Below are positions 39,083 through 49,211 of a stretch of DNA of 64,000 nt, in pieces (the stretch's first letter is position 1; each line of letters opens with the position of its first letter). The notes under the pieces were generated by a model, which ran no database searches, had not been told where the DNA came from, and worked only from the letters and a program-made list of their open reading frames with translations. The DNA comes from Halomonas socia (GTDB taxonomy: Bacteria; Pseudomonadota; Gammaproteobacteria; Pseudomonadales; Halomonadaceae). The DNA is taken from positions 186,001 to 250,000 of the forward strand of contig NZ_CP048812.1 in assembly GCF_010977575.1 (NCBI RefSeq), read 5' to 3'. The position numbers and the translations under genes were made by a program.

Positions 39083-40753
39083 TTACACCGGGGCCTGGCG
39101 CCCCACCCGCGCCACCGCATCACGGCTGGCAGCAATGCGCTCCTCGCCGATCAACTCATGGAGCTGCCCCTCTCGCATCTCCAGCAGGCGGTCGGCCTGA
39201 TCGAAGTAGTGATCGTCGTGGCTGATCACCACCAGCGTTTTGTCCAGCGCCCTAAGCTGCGGCAACAGCTCACGGTAAAAGACGCGGCGGAATTGCGGGT
39301 CCTGGTCGGCAGCCCACTCGTCGAGCAGTAGTAGATCACGCTGTTCAGCAACCGCCAGCAGCATCGCCAGGCGCTTGCGCTGCCCCTGAGAGAGGTTGAT
39401 GTTGGTGATGCGATCGCCCTCGAAGTCGAGCTTATGCTGCATTTCCAGCTCGCCTAGCCACTCCTCCACCAGGGCAGTATCCGGCGACTCGCCGGCTGGG
39501 CCGATCAACCGATCGAACAGATGGAAATCGGTGTAGATAGCCGAGAAATGCTGGCGATAGCGTGTCCAGTCTTCCTCCTGCAGCGGCCTGCCATCGACCC
39601 GGATACACCCCGCTTGGGGCTGGTAAAGCCCGGTCAGAAGTCTCGCCAAGGTCGATTTGCCGCTACCGTTACCACCGATCAGAAACACCACCTCGCCGCG
39701 CTTCAAGGTCAGGTCGATCGGGCCAATGGCAAAGCCCGGCCGTGCCTCCTCATCCGGGTAGCGATAGCTGACCTGCTCCAGGGTCAGCTCCTGCCAGTCA
39801 TGGCGCAGCGCAGAGTGCCCGAATGCCTCTCGGTACTCAGCCAGATCTAAACTGCTGATCTTGTCGAAGGCCACCCGGGCGTTGATCAGCGTCGGCACGG
39901 CACCCACCGCCTGGATCAAGGGTGCCCTCAGAAACAGCAGCGTGAGAGAAAAGGTGGTGGCCACCTGCGCCGACGCCCACCCCAGGCCGTTGGCGAGGAA
40001 GAACACCACGCCGATGGCGCCCAGCATCATGATGTTGAACCAGTTGATCGCGCTGAGATGATAGGTGTCGCCACGCACGATATGGTGGCGATAGGCATCG
40101 GCATTGGGCGTGTAGACCTCGCGATACAGCCGTTCCGCCCGATCACGGTTGAGCGCCAACTCCTTGCGCCCCTCGATGACCGACTGATAGTCCGCATAGA
40201 GCCGATCCTCGACTTCGCGGAGCTTGGCCATATGCTGGTAAACCCAGGTCACCATGCGCATCCCGACCACCACGGTGGCCGCGACCCACAGTGCCGTCAC
40301 CCCGAGTATCGTAGGCGACAGCCAGCCAAGGTAGAGCGAGGCCCCCACCGTCAGCACCCCGCCCTGCACCAACTCCGGCAAGCGCACAAAAGCCACGGTG
40401 ATATAGCGCACGTCGGTGGATAGGCTAGCCAGCAGGCGGGCGCCACCGATCTGCTCGACGCGCTCGATATCGGTGTCCATGATGCGCTTGATCAGCTGCC
40501 CGCGCAGTCGGAAGACGAAGTAATGCCCCAGGGTGGTCAAGGCCAGCTGCGAGGCCAGCGTTACCACTAGCAGCAGCACGATCAAGCCGAGGAACAGCGG
40601 CAAGACCCGCCACGGATCGGCGAAGGCCGCGAGCAGCCGCTGATTGATAAAGGCGATCACGCCGATGCCCAGGCCAGCACTCGCCAAGCTGAGCAATATC
40701 ACACCGACGAAGGCCCAGCGGTAGTCACGCCATACGATTCTGAACAGCTCCAT
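39083..40753 (-). CDS. ABC exporter of the cyclic-peptide/PvdE family, copy 1
   Basis: 556 residues from the ATG at 40753; an open frame reaching 42079 is only a shadow of the fhuB-like gene. N-terminal six-helix membrane domain ([40 protein letters not shown]), then ATPase with Walker [18 protein letters not shown], signature [12 protein letters not shown] and Walker [20 protein letters not shown], the DEWAADQDP form typical of PvdE/SyrD. Probably moves siderophore or its precursor across the inner membrane. It faces SBP 1 tail to tail. Confidence 0.88.
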   Translation of the reverse strand: MELFRIVWRDYRWAFVGVILLSLASAGLGIGVIAFINQRLLAAFADPWRVLPLFLGLIVLLLVVTLASQLALTTLGHYFVFRLRGQLIKRIMDTDIERVEQIGGARLLASLSTDVRYITVAFVRLPELVQGGVLTVGASLYLGWLSPTILGVTALWVAATVVVGMRMVTWVYQHMAKLREVEDRLYADYQSVIEGRKELALNRDRAERLYREVYTPNADAYRHHIVRGDTYHLSAINWFNIMMLGAIGVVFFLANGLGWASAQVATTFSLTLLFLRAPLIQAVGAVPTLINARVAFDKISSLDLAEYREAFGHSALRHDWQELTLEQVSYRYPDEEARPGFAIGPIDLTLKRGEVVFLIGGNGSGKSTLARLLTGLYQPQAGCIRVDGRPLQEEDWTRYRQHFSAIYTDFHLFDRLIGPAGESPDTALVEEWLGELEMQHKLDFEGDRITNINLSQGQRKRLAMLLAVAEQRDLLLLDEWAADQDPQFRRVFYRELLPQLRALDKTLVVISHDDHYFDQADRLLEMREGQLHELIGEERIAASRDAVARVGRQAPV

Positions 40754-40935
40754 TGAGCTTGGCTCCTGGCAAGAGTGGAAATTTAAGAGGGTGTTTACAA
40801 AACAGACGAACGAAGACAAGACGAGGCAAAAATTGACGAAATACGGACCGGGCTCGCGCACGAGTTTACGGGGTGTAAGGCGCCTCGCCCCCCAGTTCGA
40901 GATAGCGCAGCAGCGGCTCACCCGCCCCGCCTCCT

Positions 40936-42918
40936 TTACAAGCGCCGCAGCCCCCACATGAAGTAGGCACCGCCGATTAGCGAGGCGACCAAGCCCGCGG
41001 GTATTTCGTAGGGAAAGATCACCTGGCGGCCCACCCAGTCGGCCAGCACCATCAGCAGCATGCCCACCAGTGCCGCTCCCAGCAGATGCTGGTGGGCTCG
41101 CGACAGCCCCAGCAGCCTGGCCATGTGCGGCGCCAACAGCCCGATGAAGGAGAGCGGCCCCACCACCAAGGTGGCGCAGGCGGTCAGCAGGGCCACCAGC
41201 AACAGCAGCAGCAGGCGGGCGCGGTTCATGGCAATGCCCAAGGAGCACGCGGTGGGCGCCCCTAGCGGCAGGATGTCCAGCCAGCGGGTGAGCGGCAGGG
41301 TGCACAGCGCCAGCAGCGCGGCCAGCGTCCCCACCACCAGGGCGCTGGTCAGGTCGACGTAATAGGTGGAACCCGCCAACCAGGCGATCACCTGCTGCCC
41401 GCGCGGATCTCCCCCCGCCAGCATCACGCTGCGCACCGCATCGAACAGCGCCGTAACCGCCACCCCGGTGAGCAGCAGGCGCTCGGGCACGAAACCGCTG
41501 CGACGATTGAGCGCCACCAGCACCACCAAGGTGGCAAGGGCGCCCAGGGTACCGACGCCCACCAGCATGCCGCTGGTCGGCGCCGGCAACAGGAAGATCC
41601 CCAGGATCAAGGCAATGGCACAGCCACCGCTGATGCCTAACACCTCGGGGCTGGCCATGGGATTGCCGGAGAGGCGCTGCAGCAGCGTGCCGGCCACGGC
41701 CAGCATCAAGCCACTGGCGGCCGCCGCTATCACCCTGGGCATGCGCCACTGCATCACGTTCCAGTTGTCCGGGGACAGCCAGTACCAGCCATTCACCCCC
41801 TGCCCCAGCAGCAGCCCCAGCCCCGTCGCCAGTAGCAGCCCAATGGCCAGGCGAGTGGCCAGACGCCCCGGGGCGGGATGACGGTTGGCCAGCACGGCAG
41901 CCGGCTGGGGGGCACGGTTGCCCTGCAGCTTCAGGCGCGGGATCAACCACATCAGCAGCGGCGCGCCCAGGGCACCGGTCACTGCACCGGTGGGAATCAG
42001 CGTCGGCAGCACGCCCGTGAAGTTCTGCAGCAACAGGTCGGTAGTGGCTAGCAGTACCGCCCCCAGCAGCGTGCCCCACAGCAGGCGCTCGCCGAGACGT
42101 CGCGCTCCGGCAATGCGCACGATATTGGGCGCCGCCAGGCCGATAAAACCGATGATCCCCACCACGCTAACGATGCTGCCGGTGATGAACACCGCCAGCC
42201 CCATACCGGCAAAGCGCAGATAGGTGAGCGATACCCCCAGGCTCTTGGCGCTGGCATCATCCAGCTCCAGCACCGCCAGGGGGCGCAGGAGGAACCAGGC
42301 CGCCACGCAGCTGATGGCCATCCGCGGCCAGAGAATCGCCACGCCATCCCAGCCGTTCTGGGCCAGCGATCCGGCTCCCCAGATCAGCAGCCCCGACAAC
42401 GCCTCGTGGTTGAACAGCAGCAGCGCCGTGGCCAGTGCCCCCAGGTAGAGGTTGACCACCAGCCCCGCGAGCACCACCACGATGGGCGCCAACCCCCGCC
42501 GCCAGGCCAGCAAGAACACCAGCCCCACCGCCAGCCCACCACCGGCCAGCGCCACCCACTCGCGGCCAACGGCCAACAGTCCCGGCGCCAGCAGGGTCGC
42601 CGTCATCAGGGCCAGGTTGGCCCCCGAGGCCACGCCCAGCGTAGTAGGCGACGCCAACGGGTTGCGCAGCACCTGCTGCATCAATACCCCGGCCAGCGCC
42701 AGGCCCCCGCCGGCCATCAGTGCAATGGCGAGCCTTGGCCACCAGGCATAGTGCAACAGCAGCTGATCGACATCTTCGAACGATGGCGACAACAGCGCCT
42801 TTATGCCCAGCGCCATCCCGCCCTGGGCCTCCAAGCCAAGCCAGAACAGCACCACCAGCGGCAGGCTCAGTAGCCAGCAGGTCAGCGCTGGCGCACCTCC
42901 GCGCTTTTTCTGACCCAT
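40936..42918 (-). CDS. fhuB: Fe(3+)-hydroxamate ABC transporter permease, fused double FhuB type
   Basis: 660 residues from the ATG at 42918 (42936 also open). Two homologous halves, each about 10 helices. Half 1 has [21 protein letters not shown] and GASGANLAL-like loops and [20 protein letters not shown]. Half 2 has [20 protein letters not shown] and [20 protein letters not shown]. Such a fusion is the FhuB hallmark. Partner ATPase is at 44710 and binding proteins at 38152/54276. The 182-bp gap to the exporter holds nothing recognised. Confidence 0.92.
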   Translation of the reverse strand: MGQKKRGGAPALTCWLLSLPLVVLFWLGLEAQGGMALGIKALLSPSFEDVDQLLLHYAWWPRLAIALMAGGGLALAGVLMQQVLRNPLASPTTLGVASGANLALMTATLLAPGLLAVGREWVALAGGGLAVGLVFLLAWRRGLAPIVVVLAGLVVNLYLGALATALLLFNHEALSGLLIWGAGSLAQNGWDGVAILWPRMAISCVAAWFLLRPLAVLELDDASAKSLGVSLTYLRFAGMGLAVFITGSIVSVVGIIGFIGLAAPNIVRIAGARRLGERLLWGTLLGAVLLATTDLLLQNFTGVLPTLIPTGAVTGALGAPLLMWLIPRLKLQGNRAPQPAAVLANRHPAPGRLATRLAIGLLLATGLGLLLGQGVNGWYWLSPDNWNVMQWRMPRVIAAAASGLMLAVAGTLLQRLSGNPMASPEVLGISGGCAIALILGIFLLPAPTSGMLVGVGTLGALATLVVLVALNRRSGFVPERLLLTGVAVTALFDAVRSVMLAGGDPRGQQVIAWLAGSTYYVDLTSALVVGTLAALLALCTLPLTRWLDILPLGAPTACSLGIAMNRARLLLLLLVALLTACATLVVGPLSFIGLLAPHMARLLGLSRAHQHLLGAALVGMLLMVLADWVGRQVIFPYEIPAGLVASLIGGAYFMWGLRRL

Positions 42919-43067
42919 TGCCGTCGTACCTAGCACGCCGAGTTATCCCGCTTAACAGCCGCGCACGGGGCAGTGCGCAGCGCCGTCACCCGCTGGGTCA
43001 CTCGCAAAGCCATTGTCAGAGGCATTTTCTTAGCCTTCCCTCACGATAGGGTTGAATGATGGAAGGC

Positions 43068-43088
43068 AATTCTAAATGATAAACATTT
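43068..43088 (+). promoter_or_regulatory. Fur-box-like site between fhuB and the reductase gene
   Basis: AATTCTAAATGATAAACATT includes an AAATG-ATAAA-CATTT dyad (43074-43088) in the divergent promoter gap. Could control both genes. Pattern match only. Confidence 0.45.
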
Positions 43089-43125
43089 GTACTACAATTG
43101 GCGCTTTTCCCTGGAGTCACACACC

Positions 43126-44052
43126 ATGGCAGCACAGCAGCGTTACCGACTCTTCGCCATCACGCTTGCCCGGCGCACCCAAGTCAGCCCGTCTCTGGTC
43201 AGATTCACCTTCTGCGGCCCGCAGGTCGCGCAGATGGCGACCTATGCACCAGATCAACGCATCAAGCTGTTCTTCCCCGAAGGCGAAGGCAGCCTCGAGG
43301 CCCTGTTCAACATCGCCAAGCTGGAAGAGCATGACTGGTACGGCGCCTACCGCGCCCTGCCGGATGCACGGCGCCCCGCAATGCGCACCTACACCATCCG
43401 CGCTCTACGCCCTGAGCGTTCCGAGGTCGATGTGGAGTTCGTGCTTCACGGCGACAATGGCCCCGCCTCGCGCTGGGCGATGCACGCCCGCCCAGGTGAC
43501 CAGCTGGCGATGACGGCGCCGGCAGCCAACGCAGAGGGCCCAAAGCTTGGTTATGAGTGGAAGCCGCCGCGGGGTGTGCGCCGCATTCTTATCATCGCCG
43601 ATGAAACCGCATTGCCCGCGGCGGCGGGTATTCTTGAAACCCTCGATGTCCTGCCCTTTACCCCGAGGTCGAAGCGCTGATCGAAGTCCCATGCAGCGAC
43701 GATGTTCAGCCACTCCCCCAGGCAGCCAAGCTGCGCTGGCTGACTCGGGATACCGAGCCAGCCTGCCACCATGGCGACCTGCTGTTACGGGCAGTACGTG
43801 ACGTTGATTTGCGCCAGGAGGCTCTAGCGCTGGGGGGGTGCCTCATCGACTGCCAGCGATGACAGGGAGGACGACGACGCACCGCTATGGGAGCCTGCCA
43901 CCCTTGATGACAACGCGCCCTTCTATGCCTGGATCGCCGCCGAAACCAAGGTCGCCATGCAGCTGCGTCGCTACTTGCTCAACGAGTGCGGCCTGCCCAA
44001 ACAGTACGTTACCAGCATGGGCTACTGGCGCCTGGGCAAGGCCAACGGCTAG
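43126..44052 (+). pseudogene. Siderophore-interacting FAD-dependent ferric reductase (SIP/ViuB family), two frameshifts
   Basis: Starts at the ATG at 43126 (GGAG upstream). Residues 10-130 form the flavin domain (VRFTFCGPQVAQM, MRTYTIRALRPERSEVDVEF), followed by LIIADETALPAAAGILETL. The frame is lost near 43657 (TTT where TTTT would give LPFYPEVEALIEVP), runs in frame 3, and returns to the first frame at the G7 run 43832-43838 (six G would keep it). It ends WIAAETKVAMQLRRYLLNEC, then VTSMGYWRLGKANG, the normal SIP end. Total length is normal, so this may be an intact gene with two read errors. Confidence 0.8.
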
Positions 44053-44163
44053 GGGCGCGCCTGGCTCACCTCGTCCATATCACCCTCTATGGGTTGCTAC
44101 TGTGGCTGCCTGCCTTCGCTCTGATATTTGACATACCCATCCCCATCCACCAGAATGCAAATC

Positions 44164-44178
44164 AATCTCATTGAGATT
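44164..44178 (+). promoter_or_regulatory. Fur-box-like palindrome before the 134-residue unknown gene
   Basis: Perfect dyad AATCTCA-T-TGAGATT in an AT-rich setting, ending 14 bp before the ATG at 44193. Likely an iron-responsive operator. Confidence 0.5.
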
Positions 44179-44192
44179 TTTTATGGTGCCCT

Positions 44193-44597
44193 ATGACCGC
44201 GGAACGCTCCCAGCTTTACTACACATGCGTTTTTCTGCACGTCTCCTTCCAGGCGATCCAGAACTCGGTGGCCACCTCACCCAAGAGAGACGACACACCC
44301 TGCTGGCTGGATGCGCAGACGCTGCGCATGCTCCTCAATGAGCTGCAGCGTTGCCGCCAGGAGGCCGCTCCCTTCAAGGCGGTCAGCCAGCCGCTGGACA
44401 CCGCGATCTACCACTGTGGCCTGCTGATGGCGCAGTGCCCTGCCGCCCTCAACCGCCAGCTCTGCCATCACCATCTCGCGGCCGTTATGGCACCGCTCAA
44501 GGAAGCCACAGCGCAACTCTCAGGCAACGCCAACCGCACTTCTGGCAGTCGTGTCTCATCGCCCGGCCAGCGCCTGCGCAGCTGGCTGGGAGGGTAG
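44193..44597 (+). CDS. Unknown 134-residue protein, probably iron-regulated
   Basis: I do not recognise a family. The protein is soluble, without a clear signal peptide, Cys/His-rich in places (LYYTCVFLHVSF, YHCGLLMAQCP, LCHHHLAAVMAPL) and amphipathic helical. It lies between the ferric reductase and fhuC genes in the same direction with a Fur-like palindrome just upstream. A role in iron handling is inference from position only. Confidence 0.6.
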   Translation: MTAERSQLYYTCVFLHVSFQAIQNSVATSPKRDDTPCWLDAQTLRMLLNELQRCRQEAAPFKAVSQPLDTAIYHCGLLMAQCPAALNRQLCHHHLAAVMAPLKEATAQLSGNANRTSGSRVSSPGQRLRSWLGG

Positions 44598-44657
44598 AGG
44601 CCGCTAGTACGCGGTCTTGGCAAGCTCTTCGGCTACGCACTCACGACAGATAAAAGC

Positions 44658-44670
44658 AACGATTCTCGTT
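44658..44670 (+). promoter_or_regulatory. Fur-box-like site before fhuC
   Basis: Dyad AACGA-TTC-TCGTT, 40 bp before the ATG at 44710. Weak single-site evidence, supported by similar sites before neighbouring iron genes. Confidence 0.35.
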
Positions 44671-44709
44671 TACTCTGTGAGGATCGACTTCCCGCTCAAG
44701 GAAACCATC

Positions 44710-45477
44710 ATGTTCGAGGTCAAGGGCGCTACCTTCGAGGTCAACGGCACCTGTCTGCTCCACCCCGTGGAGCACCGTTTCGAGGAGGGCAAGATCTACG
44801 CGTTGATCGGCCATAACGGTTCGGGGAAATCGACGCTGATCAAGCTGCTCGCCCAGCAGCAGCCCGTCAGTCGCGGCGAGATCCGGCTCGACGATCGCCC
44901 CTTGAACGACTGGGGTCAACGCGAGTTCGCTCGCCGGGTCGCTTATCTGCCCCAGCACCTGCCGAGTGCCGAGAATCTCATCGGTCGCGAGTTGATCGGC
45001 TTCGGCCGCTACCCCTGGCACGGCCTGCTGGGTCGCCATACGGCTGAGGACAAAGCCGCCGTCGAGCGGGCCATCGAACTCAGCCATACCGAAGCCTTCG
45101 CCGACCGCCTGGTGGATACCCTCTCCGGCGGCGAGCGCCAGCGCGTGTGGCTGGCCATGCTGCTGGCCCAGCAGAGCCGCTTCCTGCTGCTCGACGAACC
45201 GCTGGCCGCGCTGGATATCTCCCATCAAATGGAGGTGCTGGCACTGATCCGCAAGCTGTGCGACGAGCTCAAGCTATGCGTGATCATCGTGCTCCACGAC
45301 ATCAATATGGCCTCACGCTACTGCGACGAGCTGCTCGCGCTGCACAGCGGCCGAGTACTGGCCCACGGCGCCCCCGAGGAAATGATGACCGACGCCACCC
45401 TCGAGGCCATCTACGGCCTACCCATGCAGGTCATGCCCCACCCCAACGGCGAGCATCGTATTGCCGTGGCGTGCTAG
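44710..45477 (+). CDS. fhuC: Fe(3+)-hydroxamate ABC transporter ATP-binding protein, FhuC type
   Basis: 255 residues from the ATG at 44710. Walker [19 protein letters not shown], signature DTLSGGERQRVWLAMLLAQ, Walker B LLLDEPLAALDISHQMEVL, switch VLHDINMASRYCDELLALHS. The IGFGRYPWHGLLGR segment is typical of iron-siderophore ATPases. Pairs with the fused FhuB permease. Confidence 0.92.
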   Translation: MFEVKGATFEVNGTCLLHPVEHRFEEGKIYALIGHNGSGKSTLIKLLAQQQPVSRGEIRLDDRPLNDWGQREFARRVAYLPQHLPSAENLIGRELIGFGRYPWHGLLGRHTAEDKAAVERAIELSHTEAFADRLVDTLSGGERQRVWLAMLLAQQSRFLLLDEPLAALDISHQMEVLALIRKLCDELKLCVIIVLHDINMASRYCDELLALHSGRVLAHGAPEEMMTDATLEAIYGLPMQVMPHPNGEHRIAVAC

Positions 45478-45562
45478 GTGCAGGCCACTCCGTCATCCTG
45501 CCGCGTGAAGGGGAGTGACCTGAGAGCGTAGACGGACAGTACGCGTCAGGAGAACAATCCAC

Positions 45563-46807
45563 ATGGCTCCACCAAGCCCCGACTCCCCCCAGCCACCGGC
45601 TGCCGCGGGAAGCCCCCATCGCTCCCTGCCGAGAAGCATCTGGGTACTCGGGATGGTGTCGATGTTCATGGATATCTCGTCGGAGCTGGTCCATAGCCTG
45701 CTGCCGATCTTCATGACCAGCGTGCTTGGCGCATCCATGCTGACGATCGGAATCATCGAAGGTGTCTCTGCCGCGACTGCCGCGGTCACCAAGGTCTTTT
45801 CCGGGGCGATCAGCGATTTCTTTCGCAGGCGTAAGTTTCTCGTCGTGCTCGGTTACTCACTGAGCGCACTTACCAAACCGGTATTTCCGCTCGCACCGAC
45901 GGTCGAGTGGGTATTCGGGGCACGCTTCGTCGACCGCATCGGCAAGGGTATCCGCGGCGCCCCGCGTGACGCTCTGGTGGCCGATATCGTCCCCCCACGG
46001 CTGCGGGGGGCAGCTTACGGCCTGCGCCAATCCTTGGATTCTGTCGGTGCCTTTCTCGGTCCGCTGCTGGCGGTGCTATTCATGCTCTGGCTCGCCGGCG
46101 ATGTCCAACTCGTGCTGTGGGTGGCGGTGGTACCGGCGCTCATCGCGATGCTGCTGACATTCACGGTGCACGAACCTACCTCTCAAGAGCGTCACCCAGG
46201 CGCCAGAAAGCGCCTGACACTGGCACACGCCACACGGCTGCCACTGCGCTTCTGGCTGGTGGTTGCGTTGGGGGCAGTATTCATCCTGGCGCGCTTCAGC
46301 GAAGCGTTCCTGATCCTCCGCGCCCAGGATGTCGGGCTCACCATTGCCTACGTACCCGCGATCATGATCATCATGAATATCGTCTACGCCGGATTCGCCT
46401 ACCCGGCGGGGATCGCGGCCGACCGGTTGTCGTCACGAGCGCTGCTGCTGTTGGGGCTGGCGGCACTGATTGTCGCCGACATCATACTGGCCATGGCGCT
46501 ATCATCGTGGGCGGTATTCCTTGGCGCCGCATGCTGGGGCCTGCATATGGCCCTTACCCAGGGATTGCTCTCCAAGCTTGTTGCCGATAACGCACCTGCC
46601 GAGCTGCGCGGTACCGCCTTCGGCATATTCAACCTGGTGAGTGGGGGCGCGCTACTGCTGGCAAGCATCATTGCCGGGACCTTGTGGAGCCTGTTCGGCG
46701 CCCCGGCCACCTTCATCGCGGGGGCATCGTTCGCGGCAGTCGCCGCCGCGGGCTTGCTCCTTTACCGCCCGGCAACACGAACCGCTGCCGGTGGGGCAGC
46801 CACTTGA
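45563..46807 (+). CDS. MFS transporter
   Basis: 414 residues with about 12 membrane helices. MFS signatures: GAISDFFRRRKFLVVLGYSL after helix 2-3, and DRIGKGIRGAPRDALVADIV, characteristic of the subgroup that also contains siderophore/drug efflux-like carriers. It follows fhuC by 85 bp in the same direction. An export role for the siderophore is possible but not shown. Confidence 0.85.
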   Translation: MAPPSPDSPQPPAAAGSPHRSLPRSIWVLGMVSMFMDISSELVHSLLPIFMTSVLGASMLTIGIIEGVSAATAAVTKVFSGAISDFFRRRKFLVVLGYSLSALTKPVFPLAPTVEWVFGARFVDRIGKGIRGAPRDALVADIVPPRLRGAAYGLRQSLDSVGAFLGPLLAVLFMLWLAGDVQLVLWVAVVPALIAMLLTFTVHEPTSQERHPGARKRLTLAHATRLPLRFWLVVALGAVFILARFSEAFLILRAQDVGLTIAYVPAIMIIMNIVYAGFAYPAGIAADRLSSRALLLLGLAALIVADIILAMALSSWAVFLGAACWGLHMALTQGLLSKLVADNAPAELRGTAFGIFNLVSGGALLLASIIAGTLWSLFGAPATFIAGASFAAVAAAGLLLYRPATRTAAGGAAT

Positions 46808-46845
46808 CGCAGCATGAGCCAGCGCTCAAGTAGTAACCGCGGATA

Positions 46846-46926
46846 ATGCCCTTTAGCATCAGACGGATTTACATCCGGGATATCCTCGAGCATAGCGAGT
46901 ACGACAAGGGCAGATGGAAGGACTGA
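46846..46926 (+). pseudogene. HigB-like toxin, C-terminal remnant
   Basis: 26 codons, ending RRIYIRDILEHSEYDKGRWK, matching the closing residues of HigB-type mRNA interferases (..VYIR.vLTHAEYDKG.W). The catalytic N-terminal portion is absent upstream. Its stop lies 2 bp before the antitoxin start, the usual HigBA arrangement. Confidence 0.55.
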
Positions 46927-46928
46927 CC

Positions 46929-47344
46929 ATGAACGCCATTCTTGATCAAGCGACAATGCACTGGGCATACATCGCCCCCTGCTCAGCGAACCTGAGAGTG
47001 AAGCGGATTACGACACCAAGGTCGAGGCCCTGGACGAACTGCTCGACATGGTAGGTGACGACGAGAATCACCCACTGGCAGGGTTGGTAGCGCGTCTCGG
47101 TGACGTCATCGAAGCCTATGACGAGGAGCATCGTCCCATGCCGGACGTCTCCAACGTCGATGTGCTCCGCTATCTCATGGAAGAACATGGCGTCACCCAA
47201 AGCAACTTACCCGAAGTTGGTGCTCAGCCCGTCGTGTCTGCCATCCTGGCGGGTAAACGCTCCCTGAACTGGCGCCAGATCTGCGAGCTCTCCGAGCGAT
47301 TCGGTGTGCCAACCGATGCATTCAAGGGCCGCGCGGCTGGCTGA
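46929..47344 (+). pseudogene. HigA-like antitoxin with N-terminal frameshift
   Basis: ATG at 46929 opens MNAILDQATMHWAYIAP and shifts at a C5 run near 46975; a sixth C would continue as LLSEPESEADYDTKVEALDE and join the frame of the rest. The C-terminal helix-turn-helix is normal: LRYLMEEHGVTQSNLPEVGA, VSAILAGKRSLNWRQICELS. A downstream in-frame start could still make a DNA-binding fragment. Confidence 0.65.
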
Positions 47345-47423
47345 CCACCCATGCAGCATGAATGTTGTACAGCTGGCGGGGCTCCACTCTGGGCCCCGTT
47401 ATCCCACTTAATGATAATTCTGA

Positions 47424-49079
47424 TTACACCACCTCCGCTCCAGCCCCTACCATCGCCTCAACTGCCAACAGCTTGCCGCTCTCCAGCCGCACCAGCCGGT
47501 CAGCGAGGGGGAAGTAGCGGTCGTCGTGGGAGATCACCAGCACGGCCTTGCCCATGCGTTTCAACTCCGGCAACACCTCGCGGTAGAACACCTCCTTGAA
47601 TAGCGGATCCTGATCCGCCGCCCACTCGTCGAAGACCAGGAAGGGGCGATCCTCCAGATAGGCCACCACCAGCGCCAGGCGTTTGCGCTGGCCCTGGGAC
47701 AGCGCCTGGGTGGAGAAGGCGCCGTTCTCGACCCGTACCTTGTGCTGCAGATGCAGCTTGGCCAACAGGCGGTTGCCCTCCTCGTCGAGATCGGCACGCG
47801 GCGCTTCCAGCAACCGCTCGAACAGATGAAAGTCGGAGAACACCACCGAGAACAGCTGCCGGTAGGCATCGCGATTATGCGCCTCGATGCGCTCGCCATT
47901 GAGCCATATCTCACCGCCTTCCGGGGGATAGAGCCCCACCAGCAGCTTGGCCAGGGTGGTCTTGCCGCTGCCGTTGCCGCCCACCAGGAAGACGATCTCG
48001 CCGGGCTCGAAGGTCAAATCGATGGGCCCCAGCTCGAAGACGTCGTCGCTCTGCTCATGGTAATAACCGTGGGTGACCCACTTCAGCACCAGGCGCTCCA
48101 GCCTGGTCGGTGCAGTGCCCTCGGCAGTGCCCTCCATCCCGGGCATATCCGCGGTGAGCTCGCCGATGCGCGTGGCCGAGACACGCGCCAGATTGGCGCG
48201 AGGGATGTTCATCAGCAGCGCCTCCAGCGGCGTCACCATGAACACGAACACCAGAGCGAAACCGGTCATCACCCGGGTCTGATCCGGACCACCGCCCACC
48301 AGTACGAACAGCACCAGGCCAATGAAGGCATAGACCAGGAACTGCCCCCAACTGGTCGACACCACGAACAGCGACATGCCCCGAGTGCGCAGGCGTCGCA
48401 CGCCGTCGATGGAGGCCTCCAGCACCTCGCCGATGAAAGCCCTGCGCTTATGGCGATTGAGGCGCAGCTCCTTGGCGCCATCGGTGAGGGCACGGAAGTG
48501 ACCGAACAACCGATCCTGCTCGGACGATGCCGCGTCGAGATAGCGAATCGCCCGCAGGTGCGCCAGGTGGTAGCCGATGGAACCCAGGCCGATCACTGCG
48601 ATGGCCATTAAGAATATCTGCCAGGAGAGCAGCGCCAGATAACACAGACACCCCACCACCACCACCGTATTGGTCAGGATCACCGGCAGGCTGACGAAAA
48701 ACTGCGCCACGTTGGTGCTGTGCTCCGACAGTGCCGACTGCACCCGGGCACTGCCCACCCGTTCGAGATGCCGATAGTCGGCGGCGGCGACGCGCCTGGA
48801 GATGAAGCGGCGCAGCTCCGCCAGGGCGTGCTGCCCCAGGCGTTCGAACAGCACCGCCGATGACATGCGACTCAGCATCAATGCCACCGCCACCACCGCA
48901 AAGAGCCAGGCGATGCCGGCGCGGCTCTCCGCGTCGCTGGTCAAGGCGGCGTTGATCTGCGCGATCAGCAACACGCTGCATAGCCCCGCGGCTACGCTGG
49001 CCAGCGTAGCGGCCAGCATCAACCCACGGGAACGACGAATCAGATAGGGCAGCACAGCGACCTCACTCGGATGGGGCAT
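47424..49079 (-). CDS. ABC exporter of the cyclic-peptide/PvdE family, copy 2
   Basis: 551 residues from the ATG at 49079. Membrane domain of six helices, then Walker A VGGNGSGKTTLAKLLVG, signature [13 protein letters not shown] and Walker [20 protein letters not shown]. Same family as the exporter at 39083 but clearly diverged. Divergent from the acyltransferase-hydroxylase operon, as PvdE-type genes often are in siderophore clusters. It likely exports the NRPS product. Confidence 0.88.
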   Translation of the reverse strand: MPHPSEVAVLPYLIRRSRGLMLAATLASVAAGLCSVLLIAQINAALTSDAESRAGIAWLFAVVAVALMLSRMSSAVLFERLGQHALAELRRFISRRVAAADYRHLERVGSARVQSALSEHSTNVAQFFVSLPVILTNTVVVVGCLCYLALLSWQIFLMAIAVIGLGSIGYHLAHLRAIRYLDAASSEQDRLFGHFRALTDGAKELRLNRHKRRAFIGEVLEASIDGVRRLRTRGMSLFVVSTSWGQFLVYAFIGLVLFVLVGGGPDQTRVMTGFALVFVFMVTPLEALLMNIPRANLARVSATRIGELTADMPGMEGTAEGTAPTRLERLVLKWVTHGYYHEQSDDVFELGPIDLTFEPGEIVFLVGGNGSGKTTLAKLLVGLYPPEGGEIWLNGERIEAHNRDAYRQLFSVVFSDFHLFERLLEAPRADLDEEGNRLLAKLHLQHKVRVENGAFSTQALSQGQRKRLALVVAYLEDRPFLVFDEWAADQDPLFKEVFYREVLPELKRMGKAVLVISHDDRYFPLADRLVRLESGKLLAVEAMVGAGAEVV

Positions 49080-49136
49080 TTCCTTAGATGACGAGCGACA
49101 CGCCGGAAAAGTTATCGACCGACGCCCCAAGAATTA

Positions 49137-49160
49137 AACAAGGCGCATTCTCATTCGTCA
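49137..49160. promoter_or_regulatory. Fur-like site in the divergent exporter/acyltransferase promoter
   Basis: On the minus strand, CGAATGAGAATGCGCC contains GAATGAGAATG, a Fur-like half-site pair. Could govern both divergent genes. Pattern only. Confidence 0.35.
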
Positions 49161-49211
49161 TCAAGGTGAGCAGGCCACTTGCCTACGCGAGCCCATGACA
49201 GGAGCCCCGCA

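Noticed and set aside
39083-42079. A single 998-residue open frame on the minus strand
   Set aside because: Only the part from 40753 onward looks like an exporter; the upstream part is an out-of-frame reading of the fhuB-like gene with arginine/glycine/alanine-rich nonsense.
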